Source: Primulina eburnea (taxonomy: Eukaryota; Streptophyta; Magnoliopsida; Lamiales; Gesneriaceae). Taken from it: DNA of 64,000 bases. Numbering within the stretch: position 1 is the stretch's first letter; every line of letters starts with the position of its first letter. The stretch covers positions 44,863,642-44,927,641 of the forward strand of contig NC_133101.1 of assembly GCF_022965805.1 (NCBI RefSeq), given 5' to 3'. A program made the position numbers and the translations under genes. The notes below the pieces were generated by a model. That model had not been told where the DNA came from. It saw only the letters and a list, made by a program, of their open reading frames with translations, and did no database searches. Below are positions 48,561-59,777 of this stretch, one piece after another.

Positions 48561-49515
48561 TGAAAGGATCGGTGAATCGGGTGAAGAGTGTTTAGAAGGG
48601 GGGGTTGAATAAACACTGCTCAAATAAAATTATTCTTCGACAAACTGATTTCAGTTGTATTACAAACTGAATCTAAAATATCCCTTTGGTCAATAACAAT
48701 CAGTTAAACTGAATAAACAGTTGCGGAAAACTAACTGACTGAAAGATAGAGTATCTAACTGAAAAATAATAACTGAAAGTAATAACATCACGAATTTGTT
48801 TCTGGATGTTCGGAGACTTGAATAACTCCTACGTCACCCCTTCTATCACGCAGATAGGATATTCACTAAAAGACTTTGATCAAATACAAAGATGGTGTAC
48901 TGACCCACTTCAGTTTGGACTTATCACTTTGCCAATACTGAAACTCTTAGTATACAACGCTTTTACAGATCGTAACTGATCTTAGCACAACTTATAAAAT
49001 TTATCAATCGATTACAAAGTGCTATATAAGCTCAAGAGCGTAGTCTAGAATACTACTGATATAACTGATAAGCGTGAGCTTGATTTCTGAATGTAATTGG
49101 ATATTTTTGCAGCGTAACAGCAAGTAAGATAAGATAAATGAGAGTCATAGTTCTTCAGCTGCTGTCTTCGACTATTTTTAGGCTTCCCTCTCAAAGGCAA
49201 CTTTAAAGATATTTGATATTCTAACCGTTGATTGCCACGTCGATATATTCTGACAATCGTACACTGTTCATTCTGAAATGCGGCGAGCCACTACCAGTTG
49301 CAGATAGCTGTACTATTTGTCGGTTGTTGTTTTCAACTGATGACGTGTACAGTTGAGAGATCAGCTGGTAAAGATTAGTTGACGATGGAATAGACTTCAG
49401 TTGTAACAAACAATTGACTGATGACGTGTTCAGTTACGTCGATCAGTTAGTCAAATTCAGTTGCTGGATTCAGTTGGTAAATCTTTTGTCAAACGTCGGA
49501 ATTTCGTTTCCAACA
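48561..49515 (-). mobile_element. 3' LTR of the Sirevirus
   Basis: Minus strand TGTTGGAAACGAAATTCC at 49515 to CCGATCCTTTCA at 48561. Preceded on the plus strand by AAATT. Many CAGTT/AACTG phrases repeat through it, a composition seen throughout this element. Confidence 0.92.
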
Positions 49516-49527
49516 ATTTCCCCCTTT
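49516..49527 (-). promoter_or_regulatory. Polypurine tract of the Sirevirus
   Basis: The minus strand reads AAAGGGGGAAAT directly before the 3' LTR. Confidence 0.8.
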
Positions 49528-49592
49528 ATGGTGTTTGACAAAACTACGGTGAAAGATAATTGATTAAATTCAAAGTAGATGAAATAACTGAA

Positions 49593-52262
49593 TCAACTGA
49601 ATTCACATTTCTTCAAAATAAATACAATAGGTACTGCTCCTATTGTTTCTTCTGCTGTTCTAAGATCTCCTTGATCTCTTCCCCTTTTTTTGTCAAACTG
49701 CTCCATCTTGAGAGATAGCTTCCCAACGTCAGTAGAAAGGAGCTTGACAGAGGATGAAATGTTATCGATAGCAGTAGTCATAGTGATTTGTAGCAGTTCA
49801 ACTTTTCTTGATATAAGTGACTCCATACTGTCGACCCGTCGGTTAATAGAGTTTTGAGTGGCAGTCAGGCTTGAAATAATTCCTCTATTTTTCTGAATAT
49901 CTTTGACTGCGAATAAAAGAGCGGTAACAGTAGATTTTATATCCTTCAGATTTTTTAACGATTGCTGATTGTCGTCCAACTTCAGAGTATGCGATAATTG
50001 CGTGTTTTTGAATTTTGGAGATGGCAGTAATCATTTGACTCATACTGTCTTGCATATGTTGAACTTCTTCAAAAATAAGATAAAAATCTGATGAAGATGA
50101 AGGATGAGACTGTCGAGAAGTGCTTGGTTCACTTGTAGTATGTTCAGAAATTACAAAGGCTTGATCAGTTGAGATTGTTTCAGCAGCATCTCGAACTGAA
50201 GTATCAGCAGCAGTAATTTCTCCTTGATCCCGAGGTGGTGAAGGAGGATTTGGTTCAGCTGATGGTGACAAAACTGAAACTGGTGCCTCTAAAGGGTGAT
50301 CGATTGAATCAACTGGCACATCAGTTGAGATAACCTGATCAGTAGATGGATCTGACTGAACAGGTTCTTCTGCAGAAAAAATGACTTCCGAATTGATTTG
50401 ATCAGCAGAGTGATCAACTTTGTCAGAACCGGGTGTACTAATCTGGGATTCTTCCACAACGGCCTGAATAACTTCATCAATGTGTGCGAAGGAAATCTCA
50501 GCTTCGGTATACAGTTGTTGTTCACAAGGAGGTGAAAGAGGCTTATCATGAACTGGCTCTTTATTTGGAATAATAACTAAAGCTGATGATGGTTCTGTTT
50601 TGTCAGAGGATGCTTCTTCAAATATTTTCTCGTCGTCATCATCTGAATCTTCTTGATGGAGAACCAGTTCTTGATTCAATTCCCAGAACTTGATTTGAGA
50701 TAGTAATCCTATAAGATCAGTGTCTAGCTGAGTAATTACAGCTTGATCAGCGTAGGCAGTAGGACTTGTAGGTAAATAGTTGGTCTTCAGTTTGGCAACA
50801 ATTTGAGCTAACTTCTTCGCTTTTGTCTGATCAAATAAATAACTTTTCCTCTCCATAGCTTGAGCAATTGAGGCAGCTTTGACTGTCCTGAGCACAAAGG
50901 CCTCCAGTTTGATGAATTTGCTCAGTTCGGACTTCTTCTTCAATTTCTTGGCAAAAACTTCAGTGCGATAGGCTGTCCAAGCATCATAGGAATTAATTTT
51001 TGAAGTAGCAAAACTGTTAACCTTTGCCCATACAAGGTCAATATGAGTCTGAATTAAGTTGGAGGGTCTGGGCTCTTCAATCAACTTCCCTTTCCCTTTA
51101 TCAGTACTCGTGATGTGAGGAATTTCCAATCCTGTTCGAGTAGATTCCACCTGCTCTACAAATTTTATGCCTTTAGGTCTAACAGGCGCCACACCAGTAG
51201 GACGAGAGATCTGAATCAGAGGAGCTTTGATTCTAACTGATTCTTTTTTGGTACCAATTGAAGCTTCTTGTGGAATGACCTGCAGATGAACTGCTTCTAT
51301 GGGCTGCTGATCAGTTGTAGAAATCATTACATCAGTAGGAATGGATACCTCCGAAGTTCTTTTAACCCTTTGGGTTCTTGGTTTCTTCGCAATCTGAGGG
51401 GATGGAGTCTTCTCTGACTCAGAGGCACTCAACACTAATTTTCTTTTGGCGACCTTCAGTTGAACCAATGTTTTGGCCTTCTTAACTGATTTAGGAGCTG
51501 CTAACTTAGTCCCAATCTCCTGTTTGATTTGCACTAACTGAGTAGGAGTTATGTCCATTTTGGTTTTGGTTGGCATCGTGTTCTTTGCATTGAACACCTT
51601 AAATTTCGATGACCTTTCAGAATCATCAGCCACTAATCCTTTTACTTTCAACAGATAACTGATTTGAACAGCAAAACCCTTGGACTGTTTTGAAGACAGA
51701 AAAATATTTTTCAGAATGTTAAAGATAAGGTGCTTCCAGTTAAGCTTGCGATCAGCCATAATAACAGAAATGGCTTGAAACTTCTCCAAGGTGAGGGCAG
51801 CAAATGATCCAGCTTTTGCCAAAAGCTCTTTAGCAACTACATCAGTAAGCAACTGAATCTCATGCTTCAGTTCCTTCTTAGGATCGGAAACCTTAATCTT
51901 CCGTCCATCAGCAGAGAGAAGGGTTTGCATTTCTTCATATCAGATGCTTTAACATCCGAAATTTGTGCCAAACCATCAGAAGGTAGAGAAAATAATTCCC
52001 CAAGAGAGTCTTCAGAGATAATCAGCAATTGACCATTGACAGTAGAATTAATGTTACCCTCAGAATCAACCATTCCGGTGGAGTAGAAATCCTGAAGTTC
52101 TTTGGGATAGATGTCCTGTGAGGATTGTCCCAAAAATGTTCTGAGTCCAGCAGTTTCAAGTTTCTGAAAAACTTTCTTGACTTCAGCATCGCCGAAGAAT
52201 AAGATGGATCCAAAATTGATGGCCATAGCGTTCAACATAAAAGCGGGAATTTGGGTTGCCAT
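49593..52262 (-). pseudogene. Extra 3' ORF of the Sirevirus (about 890 codons, two frameshifts)
   Basis: Three overlapping frames join into one protein: MATQIPAFMLNAMAINFGSI from 52262, then a 681-codon stretch from about 51930 (LLSADGRKIKVSDPKKELKH), then a C-terminal stretch from 49979 (DDNQQSLKNLKDIKSTVTAL). Breaks lie near 51920 and 49950. The middle is rich in Lys, then Ser, Thr, Pro and Asp/Glu; the end has heptad spacing (NSINRRVDSMESLISRKVEL) and may form a coiled coil. I see no convincing signal peptide or membrane segment, so envelope-like is a positional name. Element F carries a diverged relative at 20800-22463. Confidence 0.75.
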
Positions 52263-52864
52263 CGATAAGTGAGTGAGTTCCTGAAACGAAATCGAAGAAT
52301 AGAATAGTTCTTGCTCTCAAAAGTTTGTGGATAAATGTAAGGTGAAACTGAAGTGAAGCGGGTAATGGTACATATGTACGTGACTATTCAAATTCTGGAC
52401 ACTTGTCAGTCCGTAGAAATTTTGAAGAAAAACAAAGTGTGTACGCGTGCTATAAGCGTGTGTACAATTTTGAACGGTTAAAAATGTGTCCACGTTATAA
52501 ACTGAAATTCATCATGAGTTAGCAGACAGTCACGTCATTGATTTGGAATATAATAGATTTAATTAATTAACTTATATGAGAAAATTAGTGGAATATTAAA
52601 CTGAACGATCAGTTAGTAAAACTGAGTCCTTTCAGTTGAGAATTCACTAACAACTGTCTTCTCAGTTAACCTCTTAAACCACCATTCCCCCTAAATAGAT
52701 GCATTAAAGAAAATAACAATAAAATAAGCCAAATTAATTAAGAAAATCCCGAGGCTTGGTAGAGTAATCGTCACTTAAGGAAATGTCCTTTCACTTTCCT
52801 CGACTTGGCCTATAAATAAGAGATGAGGAGTTAGTCATAAGTATCAGCAGACAGTATTAAAAAA
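52263..52864. promoter_or_regulatory. 602-bp divergent intergenic region in the Sirevirus
   Basis: It separates the starts of two oppositely oriented ORFs. It has a clear TATA box near the plus side (52811) and no obvious TATA toward the extra ORF, but an ACGTAC motif near 52377. The rest is AT-rich with CAGTT phrases. Regulation of both sides from here is inference. Confidence 0.45.
52811..52818 (+). promoter_or_regulatory. TATA box of the antisense unit
   Basis: TATAAATA in the context TTGGCCTATAAATAAGAG, 54 bases before the ATG at 52865. A start about 30 bases downstream would leave a leader of roughly 20-25 bases ending in an A-run before ATGG. Confidence 0.6.
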
Positions 52865-53233
52865 ATGGAAGGGGCAAGTAGTTCAATCGTCTCTCCACTT
52901 TTTCTTGAAGCCCGAAAAGCTGCTATAGAGGACGAGGTCTTCTATGCCAGTCTTCCCTACTGGGAAGAGTTACTGGGGCTGGAACTCCTATACAACTCTG
53001 GGAGGGTTACCACCTTCAGGCGGATGGCCCAGCTGAGAGAGGTGCAAAAGCACCTGAACATTTCTACAGAGGTGGATGCCTTCAAGGAGGGTCATCTCTA
53101 TCAGCTGATGCTTCGCAAAGAGCTGGAGACTCTTAATAGCATTGCCTCTTCGTACAGCTTCTGCAAGACCTCTTCCTCAGCTCTAGCTGTTTGGATGAGG
53201 ATGTGGATAGCTAGTGTAGAAGAGACTTATTAA
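52865..53233 (+). CDS. 122-codon antisense ORF inside the Sirevirus, unknown function
   Basis: An intact frame on the strand opposite to gag-pol, located between the pol end (53447) and the extra ORF start (52262). The protein begins MEGASSSIVSPLFLEARKAA, is rich in Leu, Glu and Arg, and should be mostly helical (RRMAQLREVQKHLN; QLMLRKELETLNSIAS). No domain, signal peptide or zinc motif is visible and I do not recognise it. Support for a real gene: TATA box 54 bases upstream, ATG with G at +4, and AATAAA about 30 bases after the stop. It faces pol tail to tail and the extra ORF head to head. Antisense ORFs are known in some plant LTR elements, mostly gypsy Tat types; I cannot say if this one is described. 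Confidence 0.6.
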   Translation: MEGASSSIVSPLFLEARKAAIEDEVFYASLPYWEELLGLELLYNSGRVTTFRRMAQLREVQKHLNISTEVDAFKEGHLYQLMLRKELETLNSIASSYSFCKTSSSALAVWMRMWIASVEETY

Positions 53234-53262
53234 AATGTAGTCCTCTCCAACTTTTGTGGATA

Positions 53263-53268
53263 AATAAA
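53263..53268 (+). terminator. Polyadenylation signal of the antisense unit
   Basis: AATAAA in TAAATAAAATGC, about 30 bases after the stop at 53233, followed by T-rich DNA. Confidence 0.5.
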
Positions 53269-53446
53269 ATGCTTATTTTGATTAAGCGTCGTTTTTCTTT
53301 GTTTATGCACGCAATGATTTGTATGAGATACAAACTTGTGAACTAATGAAACGCTAACTAACATCAGTTAAAACTCATATGGATGAACAACTCACTTTAA
53401 ATAATCAGTAAGAAAACAGTACAACTGACATGTGAATAATAATTAA

Positions 53447-53887
53447 TTAGGACAAATCAATTAATCCAAGTATATTGCGAAAATGAGAAAACTTAGTCTC
53501 AGCCAGTGGTTTGGTGAAGATGTCAGCCGCTTGCTGTTCAGTTGATACGTATTCCAGTCTGATGTTCTTCTTGAAAGCATGATCGCTGATGAAGTGATGT
53601 CTGACATCTATGTGCTTAGTCCTGGAGTGAAGAACTGGATTATACGTAATAGCAATTGTACTTGTGTTGTCACAGAATATTGGCGATTCCTTTGCATCAA
53701 CACCATAATCTTTCAGTTGTTGCTGAATCCAGAGCAGTTGGGCACAACAGCTTCCAGCAGCAAGATATTCTGCTTCAGTTGTGGAAGTTGCTATGGATGT
53801 TTGCTTCTTAGTGAACAAAGAAATCAGTCTGTCTCCTAGAAACTGACATGATCCACTTGTACTTTTTCGATCGAGCTGGCATCCTGC
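53447..53887 (-). pseudogene. RNase H of the Sirevirus pol
   Basis: It continues RT after an in-frame stop (DAE then stop, where copia elements have DAD-Y-AG). Motifs: FTKKQTSIATSTTEAEYLAA, AQLLWIQQQLKDYG, FCDNTSTIAI and RTKHIDVRHHFI, ending KFSHFRNILGLIDLS. Apart from the one stop the domain looks whole. Confidence 0.9.
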
Positions 53888-55705
53888 CTATTCTGCATCT
53901 GAATAGCCAACTAAATTGAAATATGAATCTTTAGAGTACCATAATCCAACATTTTGCGTGCCTTTAAGATATTTCAAGATACGTTTGGCAGCAGAGAAAT
54001 GTGATTGCATAGGATTAGCTTGAAATCTTGCATACATGCATACAACAAATACAATATCAGGACGACTGGCAGTTAGGTACAATAATGAACCTATTAAACC
54101 TCTGTAAAGCGTCGTCTTAACTGATATTCCCCCTTGATCAGTGTCTAATTTAGCTGATGAGCTCATAGGGGTGCTTGCAGCTGAACATGATTCCATGCCA
54201 AATTTCTTCAGCAATTCCTTAGTGTATTTGATTTGACTGATAAAGGTTCCTGAATCCAGTTGTTTCACTTGTAGACCAAGGAAGAATGTCAGTTCACCCA
54301 TCATACTCATCTCGAATTTCTCCTGCATTAACTTGGAAAATTTCTCGCATAATTTGGGGTTAGTTGACCCAAAAATAATATCATCAGCATAAATTTGAAC
54401 AAGTAGAATATGATCATTCTTGGAAAATTTGAACAATGTCTTATCAACTGATCCAACAGAAAAGTCATGATTAGTTAGAAATTTGGAAAGGGTTTCGTAC
54501 CAAGCTCTTGGAGCTTGTTTAAGACCGTATAAAGCTTTGTTCAAATGATAGACATGATCAGGAAGGTGATGACTGATAAAATCTGGAGGTTGTTCAACGT
54601 AGACTTCTTCCTGCAACTTGCCGTTCAGAAATGCACTCTTTACGTCCATTTGATAGACTTTGAAGTTTTTGAATGAGGCATAGGCAAGGAATATTCTGAT
54701 TACCTCCAGTCTTGCAACTGGTGCATATGTCTCATCGTAATCAATTCCTTCTTCCTGCCTATATCCTTGTGCTACTAACCTTGCTTTATTGCGCACAACT
54801 GATCCATCATCGTTTAGCTTGTTCCTGTACACCCGCTTTGTACCTATCACAGTTTTCGAGAGTGGTCTTGGAACTAAGTTCCAGACATTGTTATGGATAA
54901 ACTGATTTAGCTCTTCTTGCATTGCATTTATCCAGTTCGGATCAGCAAGAGCTTCATCAGTTTTCTTTGGCTCCAGTTGATATACAAAAGCTGAATGGAT
55001 AAATAAGTTAAGCATTTGATTTCTTGTTCTTACCGGATCAGATGGATTACCTATCACTAATTCTGGAGGATGTGATTTCTTCCATCTAAGTTCAGCATTT
55101 GTTTCTTCTGTATTAGCAATTCCCTCAGTAGGTGACTGAATGTCTTCAGTTTCAGTTGGAGCTAATTCAGTTGACAACTGATTCTCATTTGTATGCTCCA
55201 CTAACTGATTATCAAGATTTGCTTCCAATTCAGCTGATTGATCCAATATGTCAGGTTCAGGTGATTGGAGGTTGTTTTGATTAAGATGGATATCTTCTTC
55301 ATCATCATCGTCCAAGCTTATATCTGTAAATCTATCAGCTAGCTCAACTATATCAGTTGGCTTAGAAGTTAGTGTAGACTCATCAAACACAACATGAATA
55401 GATTCCTCAACATTCAAAGTATTTTTGTTGAAGACTCTATAGGCTTTACTCACTGAAGAATAACAAAGAAATATTCCTTCTGCAGATTTAGCGTCAAAAG
55501 CTTTTAAATGAGTTTTACCATTGACAAGTATAAAACATCTGCATCCGAATATTTTGAAGTAGGAAACCATACTTTTTCTTCCATGCCAGATCTCATAAGG
55601 TGTTTTCATATAATTCTTATTAATCATTGATGTGTTTTGAGTGTAACAAGCAGTGTTCATTGCCTCTGCACAAAACCTTTGAGAGATAGAGGAATCAGCA
55701 AGCAT
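53888..55705 (-). pseudogene. Reverse transcriptase and integrase end of the Sirevirus pol
   Basis: A 605-codon open stretch. It begins in the end of the integrase core ([39 protein letters not shown]), passes an acidic linker, then [42 protein letters not shown], the catalytic [15 protein letters not shown] and FFLGLQVKQ, then [18 protein letters not shown]. All RT motifs are intact. The frame is open at its start because of breaks in the integrase. Confidence 0.92.
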
Positions 55706-56648
55706 TGTTCTAGCAGCCTCTTTGAGAGTCCGATTTCTCTTTTCAGCTACACCATTTTGCTGAGGAGTTCTGGCTGCTGAGAGCTCATGCTTGATTCCGG
55801 TATTCTCTAAATAATTTGAAAGATAAATTCAGTTCCTCGATCGGATCTGATTCTATCAATCCCAACTGATTTTTCATTTAATAATCTTTTGAAAAGTTTA
55901 ATCAGTTGAGCAGCAGTTTGGTCTTTGGACTTGAGAAATATAACCCAAGTGAATCTTGAAAAATCATCTACAACCACCAAGGTTTATTTCATTCCCCTAA
56001 GCTCATGACTGGTATAAGACCTAATAGATCCATATGTAACAGTTCTAAGCATCGAGAAGAAGATTTACGACCCTTGTTCTTAAAAGAGGATTTGATTTTT
56101 TTACCAAAGTGACATGCTGAGCAAATTTTGTCTTTGATAAAATCCATTTTGGGCAATCCAGTAACAAGATCGTGGTTACTCAAATATGCAATAGATTTGA
56201 AATTTAGGTGGTTCAATCTCTTATGCCACAACCAGTTTTTAGAAGATTTTGAGGCAATAAAACATACTGGTGCATAAGGTTGATCATTCCAGCTGACTTT
56301 GTAAGTGTTTCCACACCTTTTGCCAGTTAGGATGATCTCTTCAGTTGAGTTTTTGACTGAACAAGAATGTTTGTCAAACTGAACTGAGAATCCATTATCG
56401 CATAACTGACTGATACTGATCAGATTATACCTGAGATTCTCAACTAATAAAACATCATTAATGGTGAAATTACCATGGATAAGCTTACCCTTACCCACAG
56501 TTTTACCTTTAGAATTATCTCCAAAACTGATGTTTGGTCCAGTGTACTTGATCAGTTGAGTTAATAAATTTGAATCTCCTGTCATGTGGCGTGAACATCC
56601 ACTGTCCAAATACCATATAGATCCAATGCTTGTACCTATTACCTGCAA
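55706..56648 (-). pseudogene. Protease end and integrase of the Sirevirus (broken)
   Basis: IWYLDSGCSRHMTGD is the usual copia protease-to-integrase lead, followed by the GAG-preintegrase pattern WHKRLNHLNFKSIAYLSNHD and CSACHFGKKIKSSF. The core begins LELLHMDLLGLIPVMSLG with the first Asp, then breaks; [11 protein letters not shown] and a PQQN-like region survive in other frames between 55989 and 55705. At least two shifts or stops. Confidence 0.87.
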
Positions 56649-56727
56649 TCAAACATAAGATAAGATTGTGGTACCCTTTTCTATTTGGGTCCAAAGTTGA
56701 TTAGGCCTTTAGGAATCCAAACTTGGA

Positions 56728-58651
56728 TTAGTCTAACTGACCGTCCAGTTGCTGTATTCCAGATTGTCTTTCCCGGTCTGTGTCTGTGTGTGGTGTATGG
56801 TGTGCAGAAGATATAACATGTGATTTGCCATTTTTCGACTGATTGTTCAGCAAGTATCTTTTCTGAACTGGCTTCTTGTTATAGTAGTTTGAATAGCCAT
56901 TTGAATAGTTTTTGCTGAAAAATTTTGTTGGCTGACTTCGTGAGTCAGTCACAACTCTTGGGCTATAACCAATACCACATCTTTTGCCCTTGCTCATATT
57001 GTGAGTTGGCTGTTCAATCAGTTTACTCGGCTCAACTTGTTCTTGTACCATAACTGATTTGACAAAGTGAATATATTTCCCTTTATTCATATTCAGTTTT
57101 GGTTGAATATATTTGGAAGGTATTTCATCCTGGTTACTGAACCCTAAACCAGTTTTATCAGTAAATGATTTCTGAGAGTTCTGTATATCAGTCAATGCAA
57201 CGGATGATTTATTCCAAGCCTGAATGAGCTCATTTTGCTTTGTATTTTCAAGCATTAACTTTTGAATCATTAATTGATCCTTGCTCCTTTCAGTATTGAG
57301 TTCGGCAATCTCCCTTTTTAGACTCAACATCTCAACTGATACATCAGTTGTTGTCTTATTGTCAGAAGGATCAGTTTGCTCTACTCTGGCCTTTTCAAAT
57401 GATAAGGCAAGCTTTTGATATTCACTAACCATGTCATGAAGAGTCGAAATAAGTTCCTCTCTTGTGAAATCAGTTGAGCTGAAGTCAAATACCTGTTGGC
57501 TGCTTGATTGAACTTCTGTGTCATCAGCCATCAAGCACTTTACTTCTTCCTCATCTTCACTAGAGCTACAAGAGGTTTCTGGTTCTGACTCTTCGCTGTC
57601 AGTCTCTGCCCATTTGGCTTTGCTATCCTCAGCTAGGAGTACTTCATGCTTCTTTCTGTAAGGCTTTTTATCGTCCTTCGATCTCCTCTTATGCTCATAC
57701 ACTTTCTTCTTTCTTTCAGTTGAAACTTGACTATCCTTTTTAGGCTTGGGACAGTCATCAATAAAATGACCAGGTTTGCCACAGTTGTAGCATGCATTGG
57801 ACTCTTCTCTGGGATTGTTTCTTTGGTACTGCTTCTGAAAATTCCCTTGATTCTTCCTCATGAATCTTCCGAATTTTCTATTGAACAATGACATGGCGTC
57901 ATTGCTTAATTGATCTGCAGCTTTCTCAACTGAACCAGTTGGTTCTGATCTTACAGCAGCTAAAGCAGTAGTTGCTGCTAGGGGTAGATGGTTCTCCTTC
58001 TCGAGTTTGCAGTTCAAACTCATATGCTTTTAAGTCAGCGAACAGATCATGGAGTTCAACTTTGTTCAGATCTTTAGACTCCCTCATAGCCATGGTTTTC
58101 ACATCCCATTCTTTGGGAAGACCTCTGATAACCTTCAATGCTACTTCTTTATTGGTATACACTTTTCCAAGTGCATTCAGTTCGTTGATGATGCAGCTGG
58201 TTCTTTCATCATATTCATGCATCGTTTTCTCCAATTTTCATTCTGATGTTATCGAACTTTTGTACAACAACAGATAGTTTGTTTTTTTGGTTTGTTAATT
58301 GCCTTCGCAAAGCTGGATTAATTTCTCCCAAATCTCTTTGGCTGTTTTGCACATCTTGATTTTACTGAACGTCACTTTGTCCAATGTTTTGTACAATATG
58401 TCTTTTGCTACATTATCCAAATTAGCTTTTCTCTTGTCTTCAGTAGTCCACTCATCTCTGGGCTTTTCAATACGGTGAGGTGCCCCATCTGTGATTGCAA
58501 CTGCTGTGTTGGCTTTCAAGATCTTCATGGTTCCGTCAGTTATAACGTACCACATGTCATCATCCTGTGCAGCTAGATGAGCCTGCATCCTGATTTTTCA
58601 ATCGTCGAAGTCTTCTCTGGAGAACATAGGAATCTTGTTGAATGAAGACAT
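56728..58651 (-). pseudogene. Gag of the Sirevirus (stops and frameshifts)
   Basis: The start is the ATG at 58651 (MSSFNKIPMFSREDFDD), after which a TGA replaces the expected Trp. It continues MQAHLAAQDDDMWYVITDGT, a retrotransposon gag domain (ALKVIRGLPKEWDVKTMAMR at about 58140) and, after a shift near 57985, the knuckle CYNCGKPGHFIDDCP (complete CCHC) at about 57790. The following part is acidic and then Gln/Asn-rich, with leucine repeats. The long post-knuckle tail is typical of Sireviruses. Confidence 0.88.
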
Positions 58652-58695
58652 AGTGAGCGATTTGAGTATAGATATTCTTTGAAAGGATATAACTC

Positions 58696-58707
58696 GCTCT
58701 GATACCA
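58696..58707 (-). promoter_or_regulatory. Primer-binding site of the Sirevirus
   Basis: Minus strand TGGTATCAGAGC, two bases after the 5' LTR end at 58710. Confidence 0.88.
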
Positions 58708-58709
58708 CT

Positions 58710-59664
58710 TGAAAAGATCGGTGAATCGGGTAAAGAGTGTTTAGAAGGGGGGGTTGAATAAACACTGCTCAAATAAAATTATTCTTCGACAAACTGATTT
58801 CAGTTGTATTACAAACTGAATCTAAAATATCCCTTTGGTCAATAACAATCAGTTAAACTGAATAAACAGTTGCGGAAAACTAACTGACTAAAAGATAGAG
58901 TATCTAACTGAAAAATAATAACTGAAAGTAATAACAGCACGAATTTGTTTCTGGATGTTCGGAGACTTGAATAACTCCTATGTCACCCCTTCTATCACGC
59001 AGATAGGATATTCACTAAAAGACTTTGATCAAATACAAAGACGGTGTACTGACCCACTTCAGTTTAGACTTATCACTTTGCCAATACTGAAAATCTTAGT
59101 ATACAACGCTTTTACAGATCGTAACTGATCTTAGCACAACTTATAAAATTTATCAATCGATTACAAAGTGCTATATAAGCTCAAGAGCGTAGTCTAGAAT
59201 ACTACTGATATAACTGATAAGCGTGAGCTTGATTTCTGAATGTAATTGGATATTTTTGCAGCGTAACAGCAAGTAAGATAAGATAACTAAGAGTCATAGT
59301 TCTTCAGCTGCTGTCTTCGACTATTTTTAGGCTTTCCTCTCAACGGTAACTTTAAAGATATTTGAATATTCTAACCGTTGATTGCCACGTCGATATATTC
59401 TGACAATCGTACACTGTTCATTCTGAAATGCGGCGAGCCACTACCAGTTGCAGATAGCCGTACTATTTGTCGGTTGTTGTTTTCAACTGATGACGTGTAC
59501 AGTTGAGAGATCAGCTGGTAAAGATTAGTTGACGATGGAGTAGACTTCAGTTGTAACAAACAATTGACTGATGACGTGTTCAGTTACGTCGATCAGTTAG
59601 TCAAATTCAGTTGCTGGATTCAGTTGGTAAAATTTTGTCAAACGCCGGAATTTCGTTTCCAACA
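58710..59664 (-). mobile_element. 5' LTR of the Sirevirus
   Basis: Minus strand TGTTGGAAACGAAATTCC at 59664 to CCGATCTTTTCA at 58710, the same length as the 3' LTR and nearly identical. Followed on the plus strand by AAATT. Confidence 0.92.
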
Positions 59665-59777
59665 AAATTTTAAAATGAATTAAACATTCCATAAATATAT
59701 AATTAAAAATTTATTTTTAATTCAAATAATAGCAATTATGCATGACTTATACCTAGTCTGATTTATCGGGTTCTACA

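Larger units (their letters stand above)
48561..59664 (-). mobile_element. Sirevirus-like Ty1/copia element, nearly complete
   Basis: Two 955-bp LTRs (48561-49515 and 58710-59664), target duplication AAATT at 48556-48560 and 59665-59669, primer site 58696-58707 and purine tract 49516-49527. Internal order on the minus strand: gag, integrase, RT, RNase H, a long gap with an opposite-strand unit, then a large extra ORF. The 11.1-kb size and the extra ORF after pol are typical of Sireviruses. The LTRs differ at only a handful of positions by eye, so it is young, yet gag, integrase and the extra ORF all have stops or shifts. Confidence 0.92.
45539..59777 (-). mobile_element. Solo LTR D2 (about 3.1 kb), split by a Sirevirus
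   Basis: The minus strand starts TGTAGAACCCGATAAATC at 59777 and ends CGGGCCTTTAAA at 45539 (the final CA has decayed), flanked by ATGCT at 45534-45538 and 59778-59782. Its own sequence is 45539-48560 and 59670-59777. Both pieces line up with D1. It contains TCTAGTGAGTCTAAAGACTC (45847) and AACAGTGGAAATAAA (45653). ORFs at 46506-47791 show no domain and are mirrored in D1 only as broken frames. Confidence 0.8.
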
